From contig DATCYF010000003.1 in assembly GCA_036570425.1 (NCBI GenBank), positions 1 to 64,000 of the forward strand: 64,000 nucleotides of DNA. The letters run 5' to 3'. A program made the translations under genes and the position numbers. Every line of letters starts with the position of its first letter. Within the stretch, counting starts at the first letter, position 1. The stretch is from Rhizorhapis sp036570425 (lineage in GTDB: Bacteria; Pseudomonadota; Alphaproteobacteria; Sphingomonadales; Sphingomonadaceae). Under the pieces are notes generated by a model, which was not told where the DNA came from, made no database searches, and was given only the letters and a program-made list of their open reading frames with translations. Shown here piece after piece: positions 52,101-60,058 of the stretch.

Positions 52101-52614
52101 CGAAGATCGGCATACCCGCATGCATCAACGCCAGCTCGCTCTGATGTGAGACGGTGGAGGACTTCCCGCTATGGTCGTCACCCGCCACGATCAGCACACC
52201 GCCATTGGGATGAGTCCCTGCGAAATTGCCATGCTTGAACGGGTCGCCGGAACGATCAACCCCCGGTCCCTTGCCGTACCAGATGGCAAATACGCCATCC
52301 TTATTAGCCTGCGGTACAGACGCCAGCATTTGGGTGCCCCACACCGCGGTCGCGGCAAGGTCTTCGTTCACGCCGGGCTGGAACAGGATGTCATGGCTTT
52401 CCAGCAGTTCCTTGGCGCGCCACAGTTCCAGATCGTACGAACCGAGCGGCGAACCGCGATAACCGGAGATGAAGCCGCCAGTATTCAGCCCATTACGCTT
52501 GTCGATTTCCTTCTGCATCATGGGAAGGCGCACCAGCGCATGGGTGCCGCTCATGATCACCCGACCGTCCTCGACAGTATATTTATCATCCAGTTTTACG
52601 TCACGCATGGTCAT
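49120..52614 (-). CDS. Fused indolepyruvate-type ferredoxin oxidoreductase
   Basis: 1164 residues: the alpha (IorA-like) and gamma (IorB-like) parts are one chain. The N-terminal part (GFISGYRGSPLGSYDLELWRAKELL, GKGPGVDRSGDPFKHGN) and the TPP-binding part (CSGCPHNTGTRFPEGS, GGEGAHW) are followed by cysteines for iron-sulphur clusters (CEGCGDCSVQSNC ... CNKDYSCAKGFC) and the gamma domain (VSGIGGTGVVTIGALLGMAAH). It decarboxylates 2-oxoacids to acyl-CoA and passes electrons to ferredoxin. In the cluster it may process an aryl- or terpenoid-2-oxoacid. Confidence 0.93.
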   Translation of the reverse strand: MTMRDVKLDDKYTVEDGRVIMSGTHALVRLPMMQKEIDKRNGLNTGGFISGYRGSPLGSYDLELWRAKELLESHDILFQPGVNEDLAATAVWGTQMLASVPQANKDGVFAIWYGKGPGVDRSGDPFKHGNFAGTHPNGGVLIVAGDDHSGKSSTVSHQSELALMHAGMPIFAPSNVQDVIDLGLLGFAMSRYTGLYTGFKLTNETLEQTMTVDVNYGDNGPIFPERGPAPANGFHNYPTHLDRIASEIVLKRYRWPLIEKFLRANRINRVVIDTPARKLGIISTGKAVQDVQQAFKLLGLNDDTAAALGLSFYKLGCMYPVEREGLAEFAVGQEELLFIEEKEPLVENQAKAILYGRPDTPRIVGKVDEDGVFMIPSDEQLEPVQIAIVIAERLHRLGVANAELTARAQRLMRQMETVAALKPADAARSPYFCSGCPHNTGTRFPEGSIAAGGIGCHAMAMYSGPEMMPNTQMGGEGAHWYSLAYFSDMNHIFQNMGDGTYYHSGLLAVRGAVAAKVNMTFKILFNDAVAMTGGQSVDGPLTPGDITRQVLAEGAVRCVVVTDRPDLYGAHSGLGDGVTVHHRDTYDRVQRELRDVPGVTVIVYEQTCAAEKRRRRKRGKFPDPAKRMFINAAVCEGCGDCSVQSNCVSVWPKETELGRKRQIDQSNCNKDYSCAKGFCPSFVTVLDAEPRKPKKAALASEADIILPAPAMVPLQDGAYNIMVSGIGGTGVVTIGALLGMAAHLEGKSTSIFDMTGLSQKNGAVFSHVRIAAFNDDLGAQKLGVGEADLALAFDAVAGLAKEAAMTLSRDGTKLVVNARITPTPAFQRNPDLKLDQGILIHRLDKLSTQMYGVDATGLGLALLGDTIAANLFMLGYASQLGLLPVSPEAIERAVEINGVAVPFNKAAFALGRLQAVDPARIEKAVVQNIPELEFTPLTALKDIVAHRTQLLTDYQNAAWAARYRRLVDAVAAAEARATPGKDALSIMVARNFAKLMSYKDEYEVARLHADPAFRQQLKDAFEDGAKLRYNLAPPLFSKRDPQTGHLLKREFGPWMGKAFALLARFKGLRGTAVDIFSYTEERKMERALIDHYEAQMEMVAAELTPANHAVAVELASLPAQIRGYGHIKEASVEKVRALEPLVLKKFQDAKTAREAAVLPTVQNA

Positions 52615-53296
52615 GATCTTCTAGCTCCGGCTCGTGCCAGGCAGCCGCCTTGTCATTAAGGTAGGCAGCAAATGCGATGGAAAAATCAGCAAGAACGATG
52701 CGGCTGCTCGGCCGATCAGTCATCATTGCATGCCATTGGGAGAGGCCGGAAATGCTGTCCAGCAAGGACCAGTCATAGACGAAGCGCGTCACGCGCTCAC
52801 CTACATCCAGCGTATAAAAGGCAAACAGGTCGGCATGGCTAATCGCCTCGCCCAGCATAAAGGGATGAAAGGATGTAAGGCGCGAGAGCGCACGCATGGC
52901 CCGCTCCACTAGCGGGCGCACGGCGGCTATTGTCGCGGGATCGTTTACGCCTCCCATGAACACGCCGGGAAACAGCGACCGCAGCGGCGCTTCGATATAG
53001 ACCTGCGCGATGTTGATCACCTGCCGCGCACGAGCGCGTCCAAACGCATCGGCGGGGTAGAGCGGGATGCCTCCAGACGTCTCCTCAATATATTCCAGTA
53101 TCGCTACCGTCTCGGCAATACTGCCGTGCGGTGTAACCAGATAAGGGATTTTACCCATCGCACTATGTGCCAGAAAGGCATCGTCCTGAGCCGCGCGAGT
53201 CGGTATGACCTGGAAGTCCGTCCCCTTTTCGATCAGCGCGGCGCGGGCAGCGTTGAAATATTGGCTGACGGGATAGCCATGGAGGCGCAGCGTCAT
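52601..53296 (-). CDS. Glutathione S-transferase-like protein
   Basis: 231 residues from MTLRLHGYPV; its ATG overlaps the FAD-Rieske stop (ATGA), and its 3' end overlaps the ferredoxin oxidoreductase start by 14 bases. N-terminal thioredoxin fold: MTLRLHGYPVSQYFNAARAALIEKG, GKIPYLVTPHGSIAETVAILEYIEE; the C-terminal helices follow. GSTs of catabolic clusters often cleave ethers or isomerise with glutathione. The substrate is unknown. Confidence 0.88.
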   Translation of the reverse strand: MTLRLHGYPVSQYFNAARAALIEKGTDFQVIPTRAAQDDAFLAHSAMGKIPYLVTPHGSIAETVAILEYIEETSGGIPLYPADAFGRARARQVINIAQVYIEAPLRSLFPGVFMGGVNDPATIAAVRPLVERAMRALSRLTSFHPFMLGEAISHADLFAFYTLDVGERVTRFVYDWSLLDSISGLSQWHAMMTDRPSSRIVLADFSIAFAAYLNDKAAAWHEPELEDHDHA

Positions 53297-55152
53297 TGCA
53301 GCGATACCCATATATCGTCGCCGTTCACCGCGACACTGTAGCGCGGCAAGATCAGGTCCGGGTCTTCCTCACATGCACCTGTCGCCAGATCGAAACTCCA
53401 GCCGTGCCAGGGACAGGTCAGCACAGTACCGCAAATTTCTCCCTGATGGAGGGGGCCATGGGCATGCGGGCAGCGGGCGGGAATGGCGACGGGAGAACCC
53501 TCTACAAGCATCACCAGCACCTTCTCGCCGTCCACCGTGGCGCGCAGCGGCTTGCCCGAAGCCAACTCCGTCACTGTCCCGACCTTCTGCATCCCTTCTG
53601 TCATTCTCGACACGCCCTCTCCCAATTCCGTCAAGCTTAAGACATTGTGCTCGCCACCGTCAGGGCCAGCAGCGCCATTGAAGGGCCCTTCGTGCCACGC
53701 GGGCATGTTCGGCTCGCCAAGGCTTGTGTCGGATACCGGCGCAGCATCGAATATCTTGCCTGGATTGAGAATGCCTTTCGGGTCCAGCATCCTCTTGATA
53801 TCCAACATCAGCGACCGCTCCTGCGCGTTGCGCGTGATTGGGAACCATGCCTTCTTCTCCAGACCGATGCCATGTTCGGCCGAGACCGAACCGCCAATCC
53901 CGCGCAATGGCTCATAGACGCAGCCTTCAACCTTTTCCCGGTCTTCGGGGCCGCCCGCACCAATGGCGATGTGCAGATTGCCGTCGCCCACATGTCCAAG
54001 GAACGCAATGCGCCCTTCATGCCAGATCGCCTTCAGCCGCGCAGTGACTTCGACCATATAGGCTTCCATGTCGCCGACGGGCAGGCTGACGTCAAAAGCA
54101 TAGAAAGGGCGGAAGTCCTTGACGATATGCTCAAGATCTTCGCGGATATTCCAGATCGCTGCGCGGTCCTTTTCCGAACGTGCCAAAATCGCATCATCGA
54201 ACAGACCCTTCTCAGCAGCGTCGGCCAATACCTTTTCAAACATCTCGCGGTCCCGTTCCTCGTCGGAACCCAGCGCCTCGATCATTACATAATAAGGCTT
54301 GTCGGGCGCGAGCGGGGCCGGATGCCGCCCTTCTCCCGTGTTCACACGATAGAAGCTATTATCGACCAGTTCGAACGCACTCAGCAGGCCGCCCAGAGCA
54401 CCGTCCATGTGCCGCAGCAGCTTGGCAATCTTTACGAAACTGTCGGCGCAGACCAGGGCGGTATTGCTGCTCACCGGCCGTTCCCGCAGGCGCAGGACCA
54501 GCCGAGTGATGACGCCCAGTGTTCCTTCGCTACCAATGAAGAGCTGCTTCAGATCATAGCCGGTATTGTTCTTGATCATCTGATTCATCGAGGAGACGAT
54601 CCGTCCATCGGCCAGCACCGCTTCGATTCCCAGCACTTGCTCCCGCATCATGCCGTAGCGGATGACGCGCATTCCGCCAGCGTTGGTCGCCGCGTTGCCG
54701 CCAAGCTGGCAAGACCCGCGCCCGCCCAGATCGAGCGGAAAATTAAGCCCGTACTGATCCAAATGGTCCTGAAATGTTTCCAGGATTACACCAGCCTGAA
54801 CGATAGCCGTGCGGTTGGCGGTATCGACACTCTCGATCGCATTCATGCGCTCCAACGACAAAATGATCTCGCCGGGCCTGGTCTGCGTCGCACGCACCCA
54901 GCCAGACATGCCGCCCTGCACGACGATCGGCTGACCCACGGAATTGCACAGGGCAAGTATCTGCGAAATCTCTTCGGTGGTTTCTGGCCGCACAATCGCG
55001 TCGGCATCAATTCGGGTCATGAAGAAACCCGGCTCGCGACCGCTGACATCCTCACCGGTCAATACGCCGTTGGGCCCGACAATGGTGCGTATCTTTTCGA
55101 TCAGCGTCGGATCAACGGAAGCGGCCATTGCCGCACTGGCCGACCTGGTCAT
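53293..55152 (-). CDS. FAD-linked oxidase (D-2-hydroxyacid type) fused to a Rieske domain
   Basis: 619 residues from MTRSASAAM; the frame opens further upstream inside the P450 gene but that part is not needed. Residues about 1-480 are a FAD_binding_4/FAD-oxidase_C protein of the GlcD/D-2-hydroxyglutarate dehydrogenase group: VRPETTEEISQILALCN, VQGGMSGWVRA, GGRGSCQLGGNAATNAGG, LGHVGDGNLHI and EHGIG. The last 95 residues form a Rieske ferredoxin domain with Cys561-x-His563 (CPHAHGPLH) and Cys580-x-x-His583 (CPWHGWSF). This pairing is unusual. It may pass electrons from an alpha-hydroxyacid directly to the neighbouring P450. Confidence 0.9.
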   Translation of the reverse strand: MTRSASAAMAASVDPTLIEKIRTIVGPNGVLTGEDVSGREPGFFMTRIDADAIVRPETTEEISQILALCNSVGQPIVVQGGMSGWVRATQTRPGEIILSLERMNAIESVDTANRTAIVQAGVILETFQDHLDQYGLNFPLDLGGRGSCQLGGNAATNAGGMRVIRYGMMREQVLGIEAVLADGRIVSSMNQMIKNNTGYDLKQLFIGSEGTLGVITRLVLRLRERPVSSNTALVCADSFVKIAKLLRHMDGALGGLLSAFELVDNSFYRVNTGEGRHPAPLAPDKPYYVMIEALGSDEERDREMFEKVLADAAEKGLFDDAILARSEKDRAAIWNIREDLEHIVKDFRPFYAFDVSLPVGDMEAYMVEVTARLKAIWHEGRIAFLGHVGDGNLHIAIGAGGPEDREKVEGCVYEPLRGIGGSVSAEHGIGLEKKAWFPITRNAQERSLMLDIKRMLDPKGILNPGKIFDAAPVSDTSLGEPNMPAWHEGPFNGAAGPDGGEHNVLSLTELGEGVSRMTEGMQKVGTVTELASGKPLRATVDGEKVLVMLVEGSPVAIPARCPHAHGPLHQGEICGTVLTCPWHGWSFDLATGACEEDPDLILPRYSVAVNGDDIWVSLQ

Positions 55153-55252
55153 AACCGCACCAACATTTTGCTTCGCGCCACGACGTGATGGCGTGGAGCA
55201 TGGATCGTTGCCCGCAGCCGGAGAGCCCGCAGGCCGTTTCGTATCTCGCCGC

Positions 55253-56449
55253 TCATCGTGCCTTGAACCATACAGGTAGGGTCTTGGGACCGCGGGCAAA
55301 GTAAGAGTCCGACCATTTCACCGTATCGCCGATGGCCTCTATGCTTTCGAACCGTGCTGTCAAAATTTCGAGCGCGCTTTTGGCCTCCATGCGTGACAGA
55401 TAGGAGCCGAGACAGAAGTGCGGCCCTTGTCCGAAGGACATGATCTCCTTGGGATCGCGGTCCAACACCAGTTCTTCCGACCGGTCGAACTTACGCTCGT
55501 CATGGTTTGCGGACCCCAGAAGCGGAAGGACCAGCGATCCTTTCGGAATGGCAACGCCCGCCAGTTCCGTATCACGGGTCGTGTGCCTGAACAGCATTTG
55601 CACCGGCCCGTCGAAGCGCAGCATCTCTTCCAGCAGGTTTGGAATTTTACCCGGCTCAGTCCAAACTGCGGCCGCGATCTCCGGATGTTTTTTCAAATGG
55701 GCAAAAGTGATGCCCAGCAGGTTGGTTGTTGTCTCCACCCCGCCGATCAGAAGCAGGATCGCCATGTTCAGCACTTCGCTGCGGGTCAGATGCTCGCCAT
55801 TGATCTCAGCCTGAATGAAGCCGCTGATCAGATCGGTGCCTGGATTGGCCGCACGCTCGTCATAGACTTGCTCAAAGTAAGCGCGGATGGCTTTGGAGCT
55901 TCGCTCGATCTCTGCAAGGCGGTCGACACCATAGGCGGCGCGGTTGCCAGCAGCGAGAAGATCGTCAACCCAGTGCTTGAAATCCACCCGCCGGGCAATG
56001 TCGACGCCCAGCACCTCGGCGATCACACTGACCGGAAACAGCGCGGAAAATTCCCAGACGAAATCGAACTCGCCCTCGCTGCCATGCTTCCCGATGATAT
56101 CATCGACCAGTTCATGCGTGACACTGCGGATGCGGTCCTGCATTGCCCCGACCCGGCTGGGCACGAACGCTTTGTTCGCCAGCTTGCGGATGCGGACATG
56201 ACCCGGAGGATCGAGAGAAATCATCGGCTGCACTTCGGGCACTGGATCATATTCGCCCAGCAGCGCGGGCCAAAACTGGGCGGAGGAAAAGGTTTGGCCG
56301 TCGCTCAACACTTCCTCAACGTCGTCCCAGCGAGACACTGCGAAGCCTTGCATCGTCTCAAGCCATTTGACGGGATCGTCCGAACGCAGCCTGGCATAAT
56401 GGGGATAGGGGTTCGCAGTGACTGCCGGATCCAAGGGATTATAGGTCAT
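55253..56449 (-). CDS. Cytochrome P450
   Basis: 398 residues from MTYNPLDPAV, four bases after the NTF2-like stop; the upstream extension is a shadow. The I-helix LLIGGVETTTNLLG, ExxR in EEMLRFD and the heme-binding FGQGPHFCLGSYLSR (Cys346) are all present. Soluble bacterial P450s hydroxylate terpenoids, steroids or aromatics with electrons from a ferredoxin. No separate ferredoxin or ferredoxin reductase gene is nearby; the Rieske fusion encoded next door is a possible electron source. Confidence 0.95.
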   Translation of the reverse strand: MTYNPLDPAVTANPYPHYARLRSDDPVKWLETMQGFAVSRWDDVEEVLSDGQTFSSAQFWPALLGEYDPVPEVQPMISLDPPGHVRIRKLANKAFVPSRVGAMQDRIRSVTHELVDDIIGKHGSEGEFDFVWEFSALFPVSVIAEVLGVDIARRVDFKHWVDDLLAAGNRAAYGVDRLAEIERSSKAIRAYFEQVYDERAANPGTDLISGFIQAEINGEHLTRSEVLNMAILLLIGGVETTTNLLGITFAHLKKHPEIAAAVWTEPGKIPNLLEEMLRFDGPVQMLFRHTTRDTELAGVAIPKGSLVLPLLGSANHDERKFDRSEELVLDRDPKEIMSFGQGPHFCLGSYLSRMEAKSALEILTARFESIEAIGDTVKWSDSYFARGPKTLPVWFKAR

Positions 56450-56453
56450 GTCG

Positions 56454-56888
56454 TCAGGCCGGAACAATGTCGAATGAAGGAATGACACCAAGCTGCTGAA
56501 AAACCGGAACAGCATCCCAGATGCTCCGTTCCAGAACGATCTTGCCGTTCTCGTCCCAGCCCATCACCGTCACGCCGCGCGTTTTAGTGATTTTCCCCGC
56601 TGCCGGTACGCCCAGAAAATCGGCGGCGTGCTTGGTTTCCCAAGTCCACTGGAATGACCCAAGCCGGTTGTTCCCGACATAGTCGAACACATTGAACTTA
56701 TTGTAGCTCAGTGTCGGGTCTTCGATGATGAATCCTTCGAAGAACTTGCGGAGAGCGCCAAGATCATTCTTGATCTCCAGGCCGAAATTAATGTCTTCGA
56801 AATGGAATTGAGGATTATAGAGCGTCATCAGCTCATCAGTGCCGTCGGCGAAAAGACCGATCCAATATTGTGCCCATTCCAGGTTCAT
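56454..56888 (-). CDS. SnoaL/NTF2-like protein, copy 1
   Basis: 144 residues from MNLEWAQYWI, with GGAG nine bases before; the paralogue at 59627 starts MNLEWEQDWL, which supports this start. It shares with it LMxxYxxxFxxEDxNFG, WTWExxHxxDFLGxPAxGK, TxxRGxTxxxxxxGKIxLERSxWD. NTF2-like fold with conserved Trp, Asp and His that may form an active site. First gene of the leftward catabolic run; the second copy heads the rightward side behind the TBDR. Hydratase, isomerase or ligand carrier are possible. Confidence 0.85.
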   Translation of the reverse strand: MNLEWAQYWIGLFADGTDELMTLYNPQFHFEDINFGLEIKNDLGALRKFFEGFIIEDPTLSYNKFNVFDYVGNNRLGSFQWTWETKHAADFLGVPAAGKITKTRGVTVMGWDENGKIVLERSIWDAVPVFQQLGVIPSFDIVPA

Positions 56889-57269
56889 CAAACTTCTCTC
56901 CATTTCGGCATGTCCAGTCCAGATGGCATGCCTGTTCACGTCACAGGGATGTTCAATCCGAGGAAGAACGAACCCGGTCTACCAGAATGATAAGCAGGCA
57001 AGAATAGACGGCCATGGCCCTGCGCAACATCAATGGACTTTTCGTGCCAAAAATGGGCGGATCCCTCGAACCATATAAACCATGTTGTATTGCCCGGCCC
57101 CAGATATAGGGGTTTTCGGGATGTATCTATTGTCCCGCTATGTCATCGGCTGTCACGCTAGGGCATGTTCTCTTCAGTAAAAACATTGTCTTCAGGGGCA
57201 ACTCTGATTTGCGTCACGCAGAAACGCGGGATTAACCGGCGACTGCCCTTCAGGGAGAGGAGAGAGGCA
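56889..57269. other. Divergent promoter region
   Basis: About 380 bases with no convincing gene, between the leftward NTF2/P450 operon and the rightward TBDR. It contains GGCATG/CATGCC inverted arms (56907-56912 and 56927-56932). The AraC regulator encoded at 60928-61947 is a candidate to act here. Confidence 0.45.
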
Positions 57270-59570
57270 TTGAAAACATCTGCATATCTATCGTCCATCA
57301 CCGCCACCGTCGCTTCGGTTTTGCACATGCCCGCCTTCGCGCAGGACCTTGCGCAAGGTAGCGCCCCGCCTGCGGCAGAGCAGACGGCTCCTGGCGTAAC
57401 CGGGGTCGAGGACATTCTTGTCACCGCGACCAAGCGGAACGAAAACCTGATCGACGTACCGATCTCCATGTCGGTCCTGACGGAGACGGCGATCACCAGC
57501 GCCGGTATCGACCGCGCCTCCGAATTCCTGTCCAACATCCCCAATGTCACGTTTATTGAGGACAATGCCGGCGAAGTTTATGTCAACATTCGCGGCCAGA
57601 CTTCGGTCCGCAATTCCGATCCCAACGTCGCCGTCGTCATCGACGGCGCAACGCTGACCAGCCTGAAATCCTTCAACCAGGACTTGTTCGGCCTTAAGCA
57701 GATCGAGGTACTGAAAGGACCACAAAGCGCGCTGTATGGCCGCAACGCCGCTGCGGGCGCCATCGTCATCACCACCAAGGAACCAGGTGATACGTTCGAA
57801 GGCACAGCAATGGTCGGCTATGGGAATTTCGATACCAAGAAGGCGACTGCGTCGATTGGTGGGCCGATCAGTGATAATCTGAAGTTTATCGTATCCGGAT
57901 CGTTCAGGGACACCGACGGCCCCTTCACCAATATCACCACGGGCGAAAAGGTGCAGCGGTACCGCAGCGGTCTGGGGCGGGCGCGCCTGCTGTGGGAACC
58001 AACCGATCGGCTGAAAGTCGACGTTCGCGTATCCGGCTATAGCTCAACCGGTGGCGGATCAGCCTATAACGCCCAACTCGTTGGCCTGCCGCTTGGGAAT
58101 TTCCCGGGAACCGCCCTGGATGCGAACAATGCCGACATGCCGTTCGTATCCAACGTGAAGGGCGCCTTCAGCGAATGGATGATCGATGGATTGGTCAAGA
58201 TCGACTATGATTTCGATTTCGCTACGCTGACCTCGATCACCAACTACAACAAGCTGCGTTCTTTCTTCGGCAGCGACTCCCCCCCTTACGTGCCGGATAC
58301 CGGCGGCGCGGCGGCCACTACCCAAGGTTATCTCACCCAGGACCGGAACTTCTCACAGGAAGTCCGCCTGACTTCGCCCAGCGACGGTGCATTCCGTTGG
58401 CAGGTCGGTGTCTATTACCTGAATTATCGCCGCTTCCTGACCAGCGAGCTCAATGCGGACACGCAGGGTTTTCTTCCTCCCACACGGGGAGAGATCGACG
58501 GCCCCACGGCGGCGCAGCCAACTGTCTCGTTTGGCAAACAACGGTATAATACGGAGAGCTTCGCACCCTTTGCGAGCATCCAGTATGACATCACCGATGC
58601 ATTGCACTTTAACCTCGCCGGGCGCTATGACATCGAAAAGCGCAGCGTTGCGGAAATCGCGCCCGATGCGATCAATCCAGTCACCGGCGCAAACTATAAT
58701 TTGTGTATCGCGCTGACCGGCCGTCCTTATGAAGATTGCCGCGACAGACGCACTTTCAAACAGTTCGAGCCCAAGGTGAGCCTGACTTACGAGCTCTCGA
58801 GCGAGGCAACGGTCTATGCCAGCTATGGCAAGGGGTTCAAATCCGGCGGCTTCAATCCAATCGGATCGCGTGAAGCGTTGATCGCCGCCGCCGCTGGCCT
58901 GGGACTTCCAGCCAGTTCGGTCTATGTGCTGGATCGCTTCGACAAGGAAGTATCCACATCCTGGGAAGTTGGCGCGAAACTGCGGCTGTTCGATCGCCTT
59001 CTCGCAATCAATGGCGCATTGTTCAAAACTGACATCAAGGGCGCGCAACAGTTCGAATTCTTCCCGTCGGTCGGCCTCCAGACCACAGTGGGCATCGACA
59101 AGGTCAAAATTCAGGGCTTCGACCTCGACTTCGACGCACAACTGCCTTTCGGTCTTCGCCTCTTTGGCGGCTATGGCTATACCGATGGCGAAGTAAGCCA
59201 GTTCAACGGCAATCCCAGCTTCGACGGCAATGTCGCGCCCGGATCGTTCAAGACCACGCTAAACCTTGGTGCAACGCAGACATTCGAATTGGGCAGCGAT
59301 TACCAGTTGGTGCCCCGCGTCGAATATAACCACTACGGCACCATCTGGTGGGACGTGGCCAATTCGCCCGGCACTCGCCGCGATCCGCTGGACATGTTCA
59401 GTGCGCGGCTGACGCTTAAATCGGGCGATCGCTGGGACATCTCGCTTTGGGGCAGCAATCTCACCAACGAGAAATATTTCCAGGAAGTTGTCCCGCTTCT
59501 GGGGGTCTTCACAGTGAACTATCGCGGCCCGACGCGCAGCTATGGCGTGGAGGCCCGCGTCAACTTCTGA
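57270..59570 (+). CDS. TonB-dependent outer-membrane receptor of the catabolic cluster
   Basis: 766 residues from a TTG at 57270, chosen because GGGAGAGGAGAGAGG precedes it directly and the resulting start LKTSAYLSSITATVASVLHMPAFAQ is a clean signal peptide. TonB box-like DILVTATKRNENLID, plug (DVPISMSVLTETAI, IRGQTSVRNSDPN, IEVLKGPQSALYGRNAAAGAI) and barrel ending in Phe (YGVEARVNF). It should import the cluster's substrate. A terminator follows, and the second NTF2-like gene starts 56 bases downstream. Confidence 0.95.
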   Translation: MKTSAYLSSITATVASVLHMPAFAQDLAQGSAPPAAEQTAPGVTGVEDILVTATKRNENLIDVPISMSVLTETAITSAGIDRASEFLSNIPNVTFIEDNAGEVYVNIRGQTSVRNSDPNVAVVIDGATLTSLKSFNQDLFGLKQIEVLKGPQSALYGRNAAAGAIVITTKEPGDTFEGTAMVGYGNFDTKKATASIGGPISDNLKFIVSGSFRDTDGPFTNITTGEKVQRYRSGLGRARLLWEPTDRLKVDVRVSGYSSTGGGSAYNAQLVGLPLGNFPGTALDANNADMPFVSNVKGAFSEWMIDGLVKIDYDFDFATLTSITNYNKLRSFFGSDSPPYVPDTGGAAATTQGYLTQDRNFSQEVRLTSPSDGAFRWQVGVYYLNYRRFLTSELNADTQGFLPPTRGEIDGPTAAQPTVSFGKQRYNTESFAPFASIQYDITDALHFNLAGRYDIEKRSVAEIAPDAINPVTGANYNLCIALTGRPYEDCRDRRTFKQFEPKVSLTYELSSEATVYASYGKGFKSGGFNPIGSREALIAAAAGLGLPASSVYVLDRFDKEVSTSWEVGAKLRLFDRLLAINGALFKTDIKGAQQFEFFPSVGLQTTVGIDKVKIQGFDLDFDAQLPFGLRLFGGYGYTDGEVSQFNGNPSFDGNVAPGSFKTTLNLGATQTFELGSDYQLVPRVEYNHYGTIWWDVANSPGTRRDPLDMFSARLTLKSGDRWDISLWGSNLTNEKYFQEVVPLLGVFTVNYRGPTRSYGVEARVNF

Positions 59571-59579
59571 TCCTCCCCT

Positions 59580-59611
59580 GGGCTCGGTAACAGGCCGAGC
59601 CCGCCTTTTTA
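59580..59611 (+). terminator. Rho-independent terminator after the TBDR
   Basis: GGGCTCGG and CCGAGCCC pair around TAACAGG and are followed by GCCTTTTTAT, a classic stem with T-run. The next gene starts 16 bases later, so read-through or a promoter inside must feed it. Confidence 0.8.
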
Positions 59612-59626
59612 TCGCCAGGAAGCATC

Positions 59627-60058
59627 ATGAATCTGGAATGGGAACAGGACTGGCTTGAACAGTTCAACAATCGGCTCGAAGAGTTGATGGCGAACTATCC
59701 CGAGGACTTTGAATATGAAGATCTGAACTTCGGCGTCCGCATCAACAATGACCGCGAGAAACTACGCCGCTGGTTCAAGACTTTCGAGAATGCCGATCAC
59801 GACGCATCAAAACATTATTTCAACGCGGCCCGCTATCATGGGGATGAAACTGGCGGCTGCCTGGAGTGGACGTGGGAAATTCACCACAGATCTGATTTCC
59901 TCGGCTTGCCTGCCGACGGCAAGACGACCCTGGTTCGGGGCATGACCATTCATGCATTCCGCGACGGCAAGATTATCCTCGAACGCAGCCTGTGGGATAC
60001 TGCTGCGTTGATGCGTCAATTGGGTCTGCAGGCCCCCGTAGAGTTTGAGTTCCATTGA
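59627..60058 (+). CDS. SnoaL/NTF2-like protein, copy 2
   Basis: 143 residues, ATG after CAGGAAGCATC. Paralogous to the protein at 56454 (same MNLEWxQxW start, WTWEIHHRSDFLGLPADGK, LVRGMTIHAFRDGKIILERSLWD). Its stop overlaps the SDR start (TGATG). Together with an SDR and a TBDR this suggests a role on the imported molecule, such as isomerisation or dehydration, with the first copy acting on a related intermediate. Confidence 0.85.
   Translation: MNLEWEQDWLEQFNNRLEELMANYPEDFEYEDLNFGVRINNDREKLRRWFKTFENADHDASKHYFNAARYHGDETGGCLEWTWEIHHRSDFLGLPADGKTTLVRGMTIHAFRDGKIILERSLWDTAALMRQLGLQAPVEFEFH

Noticed and set aside
53647..55188. Plus-strand open frame of 513 codons
   Set aside because: Antisense to the FAD-Rieske fusion, which has all family motifs.
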